From Saccharopolyspora rhizosphaerae (GTDB lineage: Bacteria; Actinomycetota; Actinomycetes; Mycobacteriales; Pseudonocardiaceae), in the NCBI RefSeq assembly GCF_003931915.1, contig NZ_RSAA01000008.1, positions 186,001 to 250,000 of the forward strand: a DNA stretch of 64,000 nucleotides. The letters are read 5' to 3'. How positions within the stretch are numbered: the first letter of the stretch is position 1; every line of letters starts with the position of its first letter. The notes under the pieces were generated by a model. That model was not told the DNA's origin. It ran no database searches and was given only the letters and a program-made list of their open reading frames with translations. The translations under genes were made by a program, and so were the position numbers. This document shows positions 53,511 through 61,820 of this stretch, one piece after another.

Positions 53511-53600
53511 CTACAGCTGAGACTGCCTCTGGAACGACACACCTCCCACCCGCTTCGCTTCGTTCGCCCAGGCAATACACCAGAGCCACAACGTGAAGCC

Positions 53601-53645
53601 GACTCAAAATCCGTCCAGTGTGCGTTCGAATCGCACCGGGGGCAC
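53601..53645 (+). repeat. Right attachment core (attR)
   Basis: 45-base exact copy of 28281-28325 (3' part of the tRNA). The bases before it do not continue the tRNA; the bases after it continue the similarity to the left side for about 40 more bases and then into a decayed integrase. Confidence 0.93.
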
Positions 53646-53729
53646 GAGCCTTCACCAGGCAAAACAACAGAACATGTGGATCATGGTGTTGGTCCTGTGT
53701 GCGGCCCCGGGGGCGGGTACCTCAAGACC

Positions 53730-54145
53730 AACAGTCGTTGACGACTAGATAAGAGTCAGCGTGGCCGCATCGAGGAGCGCAGCAAGACGCTCCGGGTGGT
53801 CGTCTTCGCAGGCAACGACCCGGTGACCGGTCGCCGCACCTACCTTCGCGAGACGATCAACGGCACGGACAAGGCCGCCTACAAGCGCGCCGAGAAGGCC
53901 CTCACCAAGCTGCTGGCACAGGTCGACAACCAGCGCCACACCCCGTCAACCGTGAGCCTGTCCTTCGCCCTGGACGAGTGGATGCGCACCAGCGAGATCG
54001 AAGACAGCACCCGGCACACCTACAGCGGCTACATCGACCGCTCGATCAAACCGGCGCTCGGCGAGACTGCGGTGAACAAGATCCCCGCGAGGATGCCCGA
54101 AGGCTTCTACACCGATCTTCGACGCTGTCGCGCTCGCCGCGACAG
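53730..54145 (+). pseudogene. Truncated, inactivated integrase of an older element
   Basis: Aligns codon by codon with int 28411 over about 139 codons. The start ATG is AAC here (53730-53732), codon 4 is TGA (53739-53741), and another in-frame TAG-like change is nearby; similarity then resumes almost unchanged (RGRIEERSKTLRVVVFAGND). It breaks off near 54145 inside the Cys-rich insertion, so the catalytic domain is missing. Clearly dead. Confidence 0.9.
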
Positions 54146-54210
54146 CAGGTGTGAAGCAACCTCATCGCCAATCTGAGGCCGTACCCGGTTGCGCACGTAC
54201 GGCTCTTGGC

Positions 54211-54260
54211 GTGAGCTCTGAGCGCGGAGCCAGGAAGACGTACGGAGCGGTTGGTCGGGC
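54211..54260 (+). pseudogene. Remnant of a NUDIX (Pif-like) gene start
   Basis: GTGAGCTCTGAGCGCGGAGC and the following 30 bases match the first codons of the NUDIX gene at 31595 with a few substitutions and a short deletion; the rest is gone. In both copies the gene lies downstream of int, so it comes from a sister element. Confidence 0.75.
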
Positions 54261-54450
54261 CGCTGCGCCATCGTGCAACCACAAGGCAACGTGCCGTTGC
54301 AGAGGCCGGACCATTTGACCATTTCCTGGTGATGCGTCATTTCGTCAGCGCCGAGCGCAGGTAGTCATCACTATCGCCGATCTTCGAAGAGTCTGCGCAG
54401 CCAGCACGCCACGGGGTCGATCACCTGGTCCACCGCAGCGTCCGAGCCGT

Positions 54451-54852
54451 TCAGGAATGCAGCATCTTGGCCGCCAGCGGCAGCGGAACGAAAAGTCTCG
54501 ACCGCAGGACCTCCGGTGGCGGCGCAACGCCCGGACCACCGGAGCTCACCCAGTCGACCAACGCGACGTTGATCTCGCGGCTGAAGACCCGCCTCACCCA
54601 GACCGGCCGCACTCCGACCTCGCGTGCGCTCTTGCCGGGCGAGATCACCACGACGTTCGCCTCACCACACGCGAGCAAGCATTCCGCAGTGCGGACACGA
54701 GCCACGTCTCGAGCGCGCTCTCGCAAGTGCTCGAGCAGGTCCGAGTGGTCGATACCGGGGTGCAGCACTTCCGAGCCGCAGCAGCAGCCGCGGCAGATCG
54801 TGATCGTTGAGCGGTCACGATCTGCCGCGGCTCGCCCCTCAGAGAGCCGCAT
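54451..54852 (-). CDS. Thioredoxin-like (2Fe-2S) ferredoxin, cobalt-locus type
   Basis: 133 aa from ATG 54852, overlapping the end of cbtA by 14 bases. STITICRGCCCGSEVLHPG at about residue 15 and RVRTAECLLACGEANVVVI at about 52 supply the cysteines of a thioredoxin-fold 2Fe-2S ferredoxin. Such proteins occur beside CbtA/CbtB and cobalamin genes in actinobacteria. Its role there is unknown, perhaps cobalt handling or redox support. Third gene of cbtB-cbtA-ferredoxin. The 190 bases between it and the NUDIX remnant hold nothing recognisable. Confidence 0.75.
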   Translation of the reverse strand: MRLSEGRAAADRDRSTITICRGCCCGSEVLHPGIDHSDLLEHLRERARDVARVRTAECLLACGEANVVVISPGKSAREVGVRPVWVRRVFSREINVALVDWVSSGGPGVAPPPEVLRSRLFVPLPLAAKMLHS

Positions 54853-55606
54853 CTCGTGAGACCCGCGTTTCTCGCGGTGCGTCCACGCTGCCACGCACGG
54901 ATCCTCGGTGCGCGAGCGCGCCGTGCACCACGCCGACCACCACCCACATTCCCGCGAGCTGAACGAGCGAACCGATGCGGAACTCCCAGAGCAACCCCGC
55001 CGGCACGATCGACGGGATCTCCTGTTCGACGTCTGGCACGACGAGCACGACCGCGATGACCCCGAGGATTCCTGTCACCGCACAGGCCAGCCACCGCCAC
55101 TCCGCTGAGATGGTCCGCAGGGACAGCGCCTTCTCGACGGTGAAGACCACCCCGATCACACCGGCGCTCGCCAGTACGACCAGGAGGTAGGTCAGCGTCC
55201 TCGTGTTCACCGTGTCAGGGTCGCCTACCCCTGGCGGATTGGCGGGCAACACCAACGCAGGCATCAGCACGACGGCGCCGAATGCCAGCGCCGCCAGGCT
55301 GAGCGACCTTCCGAGGTCGGTCCTTCCCGGGAGACGGTGGCGCGCTCGGGCGTAGGCCACCGCGTAAGCGATGCCGAGCAGGACCGCGACAACGACGACC
55401 GTCAGCGTTCCACCGATCTGCTGCTGCAACCGGCTCACGGCCTCGCCGTGATCGTGACCGTGCGAGTGACCGGTTTCCTCGATCGCGATGGCCTGGTCGA
55501 TGGCCGGTTCGACCAACGTCCAGAGCAACGCCGCCGCGGCAACCCCGCCAACCAGGCCGGCCAACGCACCGTTTCCCACACGCCGGCCCCACGTCGGGCT
55601 GTTCAT
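54839..55606 (-). CDS. cbtA: Cobalt transporter CbtA
   Basis: 255 aa from ATG 55606, six bases after the cbtB stop; a GTG at 55621 overlaps cbtB. About six membrane helices. A histidine-rich loop ETGHSHGHDHGEA near residue 45 after the first helix can bind Co2+. VVLMPALVLPANPPGVGDP is typical of CbtA. With CbtB it imports cobalt, usually for cobalamin or cobalt enzymes. I looked for a cobalamin riboswitch upstream and saw none. Confidence 0.85.
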   Translation of the reverse strand: MNSPTWGRRVGNGALAGLVGGVAAAALLWTLVEPAIDQAIAIEETGHSHGHDHGEAVSRLQQQIGGTLTVVVVAVLLGIAYAVAYARARHRLPGRTDLGRSLSLAALAFGAVVLMPALVLPANPPGVGDPDTVNTRTLTYLLVVLASAGVIGVVFTVEKALSLRTISAEWRWLACAVTGILGVIAVVLVVPDVEQEIPSIVPAGLLWEFRIGSLVQLAGMWVVVGVVHGALAHRGSVRGSVDAPRETRVSRDAAL

Positions 55607-55611
55607 GTGGG

Positions 55612-55815
55612 TCAGTGGCACGGCACGCCGAGAGCATGCCGACCGTCATGGGTGATTTCGTGGAGCCACTGGGCTGCGCCCGCTGACAGCAGAGTGCCGT
55701 TCTCCTGCAACAACAGGTACGTTGCGAACAGGGCCAGAGCCATGAGTGCCCAAGCCCATGCCGGGACCCGGACAGCAGTGCCCACGTGGGCGGACGGGAT
55801 GGCTGCGTAGCTCAT
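55612..55815 (-). CDS. cbtB: Cobalt transporter subunit CbtB
   Basis: 67 aa from ATG 55815, preceded by GAAGGA. One membrane helix (about 19-37, AWALMALALFATYLLL) and the histidine-bearing tail HEITHDGRHALGVPCH characteristic of CbtB. It is the small partner of CbtA, and its gene starts the cobalt operon. Just upstream on the same strand ends a fragment of a nitrile hydratase-like subunit, a cobalt-using enzyme family. Confidence 0.85.
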   Translation of the reverse strand: MSYAAIPSAHVGTAVRVPAWAWALMALALFATYLLLQENGTLLSAGAAQWLHEITHDGRHALGVPCH

Positions 55816-55832
55816 GTGAATCCTTCAGGAGT

Positions 55833-56054
55833 TCAGGGCCGCTTCGCCGCGTCGATGGCGACGAGCTCGAGGTGTGCTTTCTGGTGGTGCCGGTCGGGTG
55901 GGGTCGTGAGGACTTCGTGCGTCCTCTCCCGCAGCACCTCCGGGTCGACCGCGCGCAGATCGGCGAGAACCTTCTCGAGCGCGACCACCCAATGCTCGTA
56001 GTAGGACTGAGTGGTGTCCGGCCGCTTGATCGAAATCGCGCACGACAAGCCCTG
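55833..56054 (-). pseudogene. Fragment resembling a nitrile hydratase-family subunit C-terminus
   Basis: About 70 codons ending at 55833, 17 bases before cbtB. YYEHWVVALEKVLADLRAV is like the YYxHWLAALERL helix of nitrile hydratase beta/accessory proteins, followed by PDRHHQKAHLELVAIDAAKRP. Upstream of about 56054 the similarity to a protein stops, so the gene is 5'-truncated. Nitrile hydratases can use cobalt, which fits the following cbtBA genes. Identification from a short stretch is tentative. Confidence 0.45.
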
Positions 56055-56199
56055 GCCAGGACGTATGCGGATCCGCATTCGGCCCAACCACCCCTCTGGA
56101 TCGCTTATCACGATCACCGGCGAGTTGGATCGAGCCGGGCTCGACTGGGTGATGCGCCGCCGTGGTTGGGCCGTTGCCCAGCCTCGTGACGACTCCGTC

Positions 56200-57234
56200 C
56201 ACCGCATCGGTCTGGTGACGAGCAAAACCGGCCCCGGCGCCGTGTTCAGCATCGCCTCGGAGTACATGGCGGAGCTCGCGGTCGAGGAGATCAACGCTGA
56301 CGGCGGTTTGGCGGGACACCCCGTGGAACTGGTCGTCGGCGACGACGCAACCGATGCCGAGCAGGCCTCCCTCGAAGCGCGGAGGCTGGGCCGCAGCCGG
56401 TTGCCGAACGGTGATCGCCGGCGTCACCAGCGCCAGCTTCGCCGGAGTGGCTTCGGTGCTCGCGAACACGGGTTGCCCCGTGATCCATTGCCTGCTGAAC
56501 GAAGGGGGCGGTGGATCCGAGCTCATGTTGAGGTGGGGCGAGCGCCCGCTCGACCAGGTCCGCGCGGCGTCACGTTCGGTCATGACGAGCTGCGGCGGCC
56601 GCCGGTGGTACTTGATCGGCAACAACTATCGCTGGGGCCACGGCGCGCACGCCGCTGGACACCGGGCGCTGGAGGAGGTCGGCGGCCAAGTCGTCGGGAA
56701 TGAGTTCGTGGAGCTCGGGCACCTCGACTTCGGACGCGTGATCGAGGAAATCGAGCGCAGCGGTGCAGATTGCGTGCTCTCGACGCTGGTCGGCGCGGAT
56801 GAAGTCGCCTTCGAGAGACAAGTGTGGGAGGCCGGTCTCCGGACGAAATGGGCGACGCTGTCATTGGCCATGGAGGAGTCCGCGAGAGAGCGCATCGGTG
56901 ACGACGCGGCCGCTGGGATCTGGGCAGCACTGGGGTACTTCGAAGGCCTCGATACGACGGAGAACAAAGCCCTCCTCGGACGTTACCGAGGTAAGTACGG
57001 CCGGTGGGCGCCGCCGCTGTCATCGCTGTCCGAATCCGTCTACGAAGCGGTCGCCCTCTACGCCGCGGCTGTCCGGAACGGCCGCGGCGATGTTCGCGGA
57101 GTGGCAGAGGCGTTGCGCGAGATCAGGATGACGATGCCAGAGGCCCCGTCGAGTCAGCCGGCCCGCACGCGATGCGTCAGAACATGTACGTCGCCCAGGC
57201 AGAGCCCGGGGGCTTTCGCATCAAGACCGGATGA
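56200..57234 (+). pseudogene. Frameshifted amide/urea-type ABC substrate-binding protein (AmiC/UrtA-like)
   Basis: Three frames must be joined: IGLVTSKTGPGAVFSIASEYM to about 56390; then AGCRTVIAGVTSASFAGVAS through EALREIRMTMP to about 57130; then GPHAMRQNMYVAQAEPGGF to the stop at 57234. The joined product is a type 1 periplasmic-binding fold of the AmiC/UrtA family, which binds short amides or urea. Two frameshifts make it a pseudogene unless sequencing errors are responsible. The likely ligand class agrees with the nitrile hydratase-like fragment next to it. Confidence 0.75.
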
Positions 57235-57696
57235 TGGTCGGGATGCACCCGCCTCGCTGAGGCCTCGACGCCTCCGTCCCGCAAGTACCGCAGCGGCCGA
57301 AAGCGCCGACGACTCCGCGGTGAAAGCGCATCGTGACCGCGTTCCGATCCCACCGCGAAGCGATCGACGAACACCGACGCGCAGCCCGACAGCTGCGCAT
57401 GGCGTGCGGTGAACGCGTTCAGCACCTCGGCGGTCTTGCTCGGCACGAGCTCCGGGCGCTGCGATCCCGTCTCCAGCTGATCTGCCGTTGTCGGGCTCGC
57501 CAGTGAGATCGTCGGTCGTTCGCACGTGCTGCCCTCCCCCATCGCGGAGGGAACGGGTCAGCGCCGAGACCCCGCAGGTCGGCAGGCACGCGTCGAATCC
57601 GGCCGTCGCTGTGCGCCGATCACTTCCACACCCGAGCTCTCCGTCCAGCTCGACGTGGCCGCGCCCGGTGAGGCGGCTCGTACGAGAGCCAGCGCT
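57235..57696. other. Degraded intergenic region
   Basis: About 460 bases between the broken binding-protein gene and the Old Yellow Enzyme gene. Short open frames exist on both strands, but none has a recognisable domain or ribosome-binding site. Probably decayed coding sequence. Confidence 0.35.
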
Positions 57697-58818
57697 TCAG
57701 AGTTCCAGTTCCCAGTCCTTGATGTCGGCCAGCGGATTGAAGACATCGGGGTGGGGGTCGGCGGCGATGTCCCGGCCGTCCTGAACGCGCTGTGGCCAGT
57801 CGTGCTGCGCGAGGGCTGCCTTGCCGATGGCAACGACGTCGGCAGCCCCGGAGTTGAGCAGAGAGCGGGCCGTGCGCGGGTCCTCGAGCTGGCCGTTGGC
57901 GATCACGGGCAGCCCGCTGTGCTGCTTGGCGAGCTCGGCCAAGGTGGGGCCGGTGCCGAACGCGGCAGCGTTGGCCCGGTACTCGGTGGTGTGCACGAAG
58001 TGCAGTCCAGTGCGGGCGAGCGTGCTGAAGATGAACTCGGCATCCTCGGCGCCTCCGGCCCAGCGGTGGTGGGCGTCGCTGACCTTCGACTGGGAGATCC
58101 GGATGCCCACCGCGATCTCCGAACCCACCGCTTGCAGCACCTCGTCGCAGATCTCCGCTGCCAGGAGCACTCGGTTGGCGACCCCGCCCCCATAGTCGTC
58201 CTCACGCTGGTTGAGGTAGTCGGTGAGGAATTCGTCGATCAGGTACCCGTTCGCGCCATGCAGCTCGACACCGTCGAAGCCGGCCGAGGCGGCGCGGCGG
58301 GCCGCGGCGGCGAAGCCGCGACGGAGGTCGGCGATCTCGGCCTTCTCCAGCGGTCGCGGGGTCGGGAACGGGCCCTCGCCTCGGTAGAACGCGAGCTGCT
58401 CGCCGCGTGGAGCCACCGCGGAGGGGCCCACCGTCTCCCGGCGGAAACGGTTGCCCTGGCTCTGGGAACCGGCGTGCATCAGCTGGGCGAAGAATGCGCT
58501 GTTCTCAGCGTGCACGGCCTCGACCACCGGGCGCCACGACGCTTCCTGGTCCGCGGTCGCCAGGCCGGGCTGGTCCAGATAGCCCTGGCTGTGCTCCGTG
58601 TCGGTGTAGGTTCCCTCGGTGATGATCAGGCCGAAACCGCCGCGGGCGAATCCCGCGTAGTAGCGCGCATTGCGGTCGGTGACTGAGCCGTCCTCCCTCG
58701 CGCTGACCCGCGTCATCGGAGCCAGCGCGGCGCGGTTGTCCAGTGCTACGCCGCCGATCTTGGCGGGCGTGAACAGGGGATCTTCCGCGGCGGTGGTCTG
58801 CGGAGATGCGGTGTTCAT
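57697..58818 (-). CDS. Old Yellow Enzyme-type alkene reductase (NADH:flavin oxidoreductase)
   Basis: 373 aa from ATG 58818, with GAAGGATGG upstream. FMN-binding TIM barrel of the OYE family: NRAALAPMTRVSA at about 29, FAQLMHAGSQSQ in the middle, the substrate-binding HGANGYLIDEFLTDYLNQREDDYGG, and the phosphate-binding end PVIANGQLEDP with DVVAIGKAAL. In the position of the usual His-His/Asn pair HGAN is seen. It should reduce activated C=C bonds of enones or nitro compounds with NAD(P)H. It is divergent from an ArsR-type regulator over a palindromic operator. Confidence 0.9.
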   Translation of the reverse strand: MNTASPQTTAAEDPLFTPAKIGGVALDNRAALAPMTRVSAREDGSVTDRNARYYAGFARGGFGLIITEGTYTDTEHSQGYLDQPGLATADQEASWRPVVEAVHAENSAFFAQLMHAGSQSQGNRFRRETVGPSAVAPRGEQLAFYRGEGPFPTPRPLEKAEIADLRRGFAAAARRAASAGFDGVELHGANGYLIDEFLTDYLNQREDDYGGGVANRVLLAAEICDEVLQAVGSEIAVGIRISQSKVSDAHHRWAGGAEDAEFIFSTLARTGLHFVHTTEYRANAAAFGTGPTLAELAKQHSGLPVIANGQLEDPRTARSLLNSGAADVVAIGKAALAQHDWPQRVQDGRDIAADPHPDVFNPLADIKDWELEL

Positions 58819-58878
58819 CGTGGCGATCCATCCTTCGGGCTCGGTGCGGCGAATCTCGGCATCGCGACGCACGACGAT

Positions 58879-58949
58879 GTACGACTCACCTAGTAGTACG
58901 AAGACCATCGTACAAACCGTTCGCCCTCATGTACGACAGCTGTCGTACA
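58879..58949. promoter_or_regulatory. Operator region between OYE and ArsR genes
   Basis: A perfect 20 bp palindrome, TGTACGACAGCTGTCGTACA, lies at 58930-58949, nine bases before the regulator ATG. The half-sites TGTACGA (58879-58885) and TCGTACA (58908-58914) recur towards the OYE gene. Both genes are probably repressed from here. Confidence 0.8.
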
Positions 58950-58957
58950 ATGTGCGC

Positions 58958-59290
58958 ATGCTCACCGATCCGCCTCAGCGCCCGGCCCCGAAGCCGCTCC
59001 CGCAGCCCGAGCTGCACGAGATCGGCGTGGACCAGGTGCTGCGCGCGCTCGGCGAGCCCGTCCGCCTGGACATCGTTCGCGCGCTCGCGCAGGCCGAACA
59101 GCCGATGAACTGCGCAGCGTTCGGCCTGGCGGTGTCCAAGTCCACCTCCACCCATCACTTCAAGGTTCTGCGCGAGAACGGCATCATCACCCAGTACGAC
59201 CAGGGAACGGCCCGCTACAGCGAGCTCCGCAGCAGCGAGCTGGAACAGCGGTTCCCCGGTTTGGTGGCGGCCGTCCTCACGGCAGCGTAG
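58958..59290 (+). CDS. ArsR-family HTH regulator
   Basis: 110 aa from ATG 58958; the frame continues upstream but crosses the operator. Winged helix at residues 18-95: ALGEPVRLDIVRALAQAEQPMNC, recognition helix VSKSTSTHHFKVLRENGII, wing QYDQGTARYSEL. There is no CxC metal-binding pair in the recognition region, so it likely senses an organic or redox signal; Cys44 is the only cysteine. It probably represses itself and the divergent OYE gene, as in other enone- or quinone-responsive pairs. Confidence 0.87.
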   Translation: MLTDPPQRPAPKPLPQPELHEIGVDQVLRALGEPVRLDIVRALAQAEQPMNCAAFGLAVSKSTSTHHFKVLRENGIITQYDQGTARYSELRSSELEQRFPGLVAAVLTAA

Positions 59291-60184
59291 GCACCGACGT
59301 CACAGCTCGATCGGAACTCAAAGTCGCGGTACGCGTAGCCACCACGTCGGGCGCCCGGGGCAGAAGCGCTCGGACTGCGGCGTCGACCGGCGAGCTCGCT
59401 GCCGGAAGCGCCCACACGAGCTGTGGAGGTTCAAGCTCGACAGCGCCAACGATGGCGCCGAACATGCGCAACATCGCCGCTCGGGTGTGAGTCGAGCGGC
59501 AACTGCCAGCTGGGGCTCTGCCGGCGGACGGTCAGACCGCGCTCTGCGTGAGCACCCACGGCAGCGTTGACGGCTGGGCCGTTCACCACCGCCACAACGT
59601 TGGATCAACGACGACAGTGAACAGCGCGCTGCGAGCGATCACAGCATCGACGAGGTGCGATCAAGACCTAGGGAGCGCGGCCATTCGCCCAACCACAGCT
59701 GAATTCGAGCTCCCCCAGGAACAACATCGGCACTTCTGATCCCAGCGACCTCAATGGCAACTTGATGGCTCTGGAACAACTTCGGTCACGGGCGAGAGCG
59801 CCCGGCACCACGCGCGTACGACGCCTCGTGGACGCATGGTGTCGCAATCAGACCCCACGGCAGGCGGCTGCACAGCCAGCAATCGGCCGGCCCTCAACTC
59901 TTGCAGCCCTGGCGGCCACCTCCGCGCCGCCACGGCCAACCGGACCGTAGTTCACTGTCGGCCGATTCCGCATCGCCTCGCGTGGCGACGTTTGCCCTCC
60001 CATCCGGCCTCGGTCGAACGTCGCCCCCGGGGCACCAAATCCCGTCCTGGAATCCGAGCACGGGGCCGAAAACCCTCTGACAGACCACCGAGCCGGGAGC
60101 GTTGCGGACAGGCACCACCGGGCGCTTCCCAGCCATCGGCTGCACACTGTCGAACATGGCCGACGACATGACGGCGCCGACGAC
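59291..60184. other. Long region without a recognisable gene
   Basis: About 890 bases. Several open frames of 60-185 codons exist on both strands, but they overlap one another and show no domain, good start or ribosome-binding site. A minus-strand frame at 59277-59474 could be the tail of a decayed gene. The end must hold the permease promoter. Confidence 0.35.
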
Positions 60185-61561
60185 ATGACGGCCAAGGACT
60201 CGCCCAGCAACGCCCAAGGGCCTGCGCTCAAGAGGGTTTTGGGGCCGAAGCTCCTGCTCTTCTTCGTGGTGGGCGACATCCTCGGTACCTCGATCTACGC
60301 GCTGACCGGGAAGGTCGCAGGCAGGGTCGGCGGTGCTCTGTGGGCACCGTTCCTGCTGGCGTTCGTCGTCGCATTCCTCACCGCGTGCAGTTACCTGGAA
60401 CTGGTGGGCAAGTACCCGAGGGCGGGGGGCGCCCCTCTTTACGTTCACCGCGCGTTCGGTGTGCCCTTCGTGACCTTCATGGTCGTGTTCACGGTGATGT
60501 GCTCCGGTATCACGTCGGCCTCAGCGGCAGCCCAGGCCTTTGGTGGCGAATACCTGGAAGAGCTCGTCGGACACATACCCAGCTTGCCGATCGTGATCGG
60601 CTTCGTCCTCGTGCTCATGGCCATCAACTTGCGCGGTGTCAGCGAGTCCGTGAAGGCGAACGTGGTCTTGACTTGCGTCGAGTTGAGCGGGCTGGCGATC
60701 GTGATCTTGTCCGGGGTCTACGCGCTGGTTCTCGGCAGCAGCGATCCGGTGTTCAACCCCACCCCTGCGAGGTTGACGCAGTTCAACAACGAGGGCGGAC
60801 CACTGCTCGCGATCACGTCGGCCACCGCTCTGGCGTTCTTCGCCATGGTCGGTTTCGAGGACTCGGTCAACATGGCCGAGGAGACCAAGAACCCGACCAG
60901 GACCTTCCCGAGGGCAGTCCTGCTGGCGTTGAGCATCACCGCAGCGATCTACCTTGCGGTCGCCCTGCTCACGGCCACTCTGGTCCCGACCGAGGAGCTC
61001 AAGAACACTGATGCCCCGCTACTCCTGGTGGTGAAGACTGCCGTGCCTTGGTTCCCACCGGTGATATTCTCGATCATCGCACTGTCCGCGGTCACCAACA
61101 CAGCCTTGATGAACATGTTGATGGCTAGCCGCCTCCTCTACGGTATGGCCAACGAGGGGGTGATCCCGAAACAGCTCGGCAAGGTGCACACCTCCAGGGC
61201 AACGCCGTGGGTGTCGATCTTGTTCACCAGCATCCTGGCCATCGCCCTGGTGAGCTCGCTCGAAATCGAAGACCTCGGTAGCACCACGTCATTGCTGCTC
61301 CTTGCCGTTTTCGCCCTCGTCAACGTCGCGGTTCTCGTGTTGCGTCGTGAGAAGGTCGAACATCCGCACTTCACAGCCCCTACATGGGTACCCGTGCTGG
61401 GCGCTGCAAGCTGCCTCTTCCTCGCCAGCCCACTCTCGGGCCGTCCGGTCAGCGAGTACCTGATCGCCGGAGCCCTGCTGGGCATCGGTCTGGTCTTCTG
61501 GTTGGTCAACTACTTCGTCACCGGCAGGACGCGGTTCAACGTCGAGCGCATGAGCAGTTGA
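60185..61561 (+). CDS. APC-family amino acid permease
   Basis: 458 aa from ATG 60185. Twelve hydrophobic segments; the first has FFVVGDILGTSIYALTG, a variant of the APC GxxIGxGIF motif. GFEDSVNMAEETKNPTRTFPRA in the middle is the conserved cytoplasmic loop of this family. It most likely imports an amino acid or amine by proton symport. It stands alone and is unrelated in detail to the permease at 26695. The 260 bases after it show no gene. Confidence 0.85.
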   Translation: MTAKDSPSNAQGPALKRVLGPKLLLFFVVGDILGTSIYALTGKVAGRVGGALWAPFLLAFVVAFLTACSYLELVGKYPRAGGAPLYVHRAFGVPFVTFMVVFTVMCSGITSASAAAQAFGGEYLEELVGHIPSLPIVIGFVLVLMAINLRGVSESVKANVVLTCVELSGLAIVILSGVYALVLGSSDPVFNPTPARLTQFNNEGGPLLAITSATALAFFAMVGFEDSVNMAEETKNPTRTFPRAVLLALSITAAIYLAVALLTATLVPTEELKNTDAPLLLVVKTAVPWFPPVIFSIIALSAVTNTALMNMLMASRLLYGMANEGVIPKQLGKVHTSRATPWVSILFTSILAIALVSSLEIEDLGSTTSLLLLAVFALVNVAVLVLRREKVEHPHFTAPTWVPVLGAASCLFLASPLSGRPVSEYLIAGALLGIGLVFWLVNYFVTGRTRFNVERMSS

Positions 61562-61820
61562 TTCCGTCAACGATCACTACGAGCGAAGTCCCGCAGAAGC
61601 TCAACCACTGCGTCTTCTCAAGATCTTCGCAAGACCGCCGAATCAGCTCGTATCAGCTCGTCGAGTCAAACGCTGTGGTCGACACCCCGTTCCCTCTCGA
61701 GTGGCGAGGACGCGGGTAGCAAGGCAACTGCGCCGGCATCTCTCCCCCGCTACTGGGATTCCGAAGGGCTTCGCCGCGTGTGCGAACCTCGTCCTCGCGA
61801 ATCTTTCCGCTTGCACGGCT

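Larger units (their letters stand above)
53179..53600. other. Right end of the element: promoter of the MORC operon and attachment arm
   Basis: About 420 bases without a gene. The left part should contain the promoter of the leftward MORC operon. CGTAGTTACCCG is repeated at 53334-53345 and 53386-53397. TGGGTGCG copies at 53489 and 53501 match the pair near int. These repeats cluster within 270 bases of the attachment core and are probably integrase or excisionase sites. Confidence 0.5.
28281..53645 (+). mobile_element. Actinomycete integrative and conjugative element (AICE), about 25.3 kb
   Basis: Bounded by the 45 bp tRNA-derived repeat. It contains a tyrosine integrase beside the tRNA, xis, whiB, small membrane proteins, an FtsK/TraB translocase and a candidate transfer locus; this is the core of AICEs, which move as double-stranded DNA between mycelia. 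Cargo is a DUF262/HEPN pair, a type VII secretion-like module and a MORC/helicase/methyltransferase block. GC falls visibly at 29690-31590. No replication initiator of the RepSA, RepAM or prim-pol type is recognisable. Integrity of int, xis and traB suggests that it may still excise. Confidence 0.9.

Noticed and set aside
55816-56200. Possible cobalamin riboswitch before cbtB
   Set aside because: I looked for the conserved B12-box and stem pattern on the minus strand; the sequence instead reads as the protein fragment resembling nitrile hydratase.
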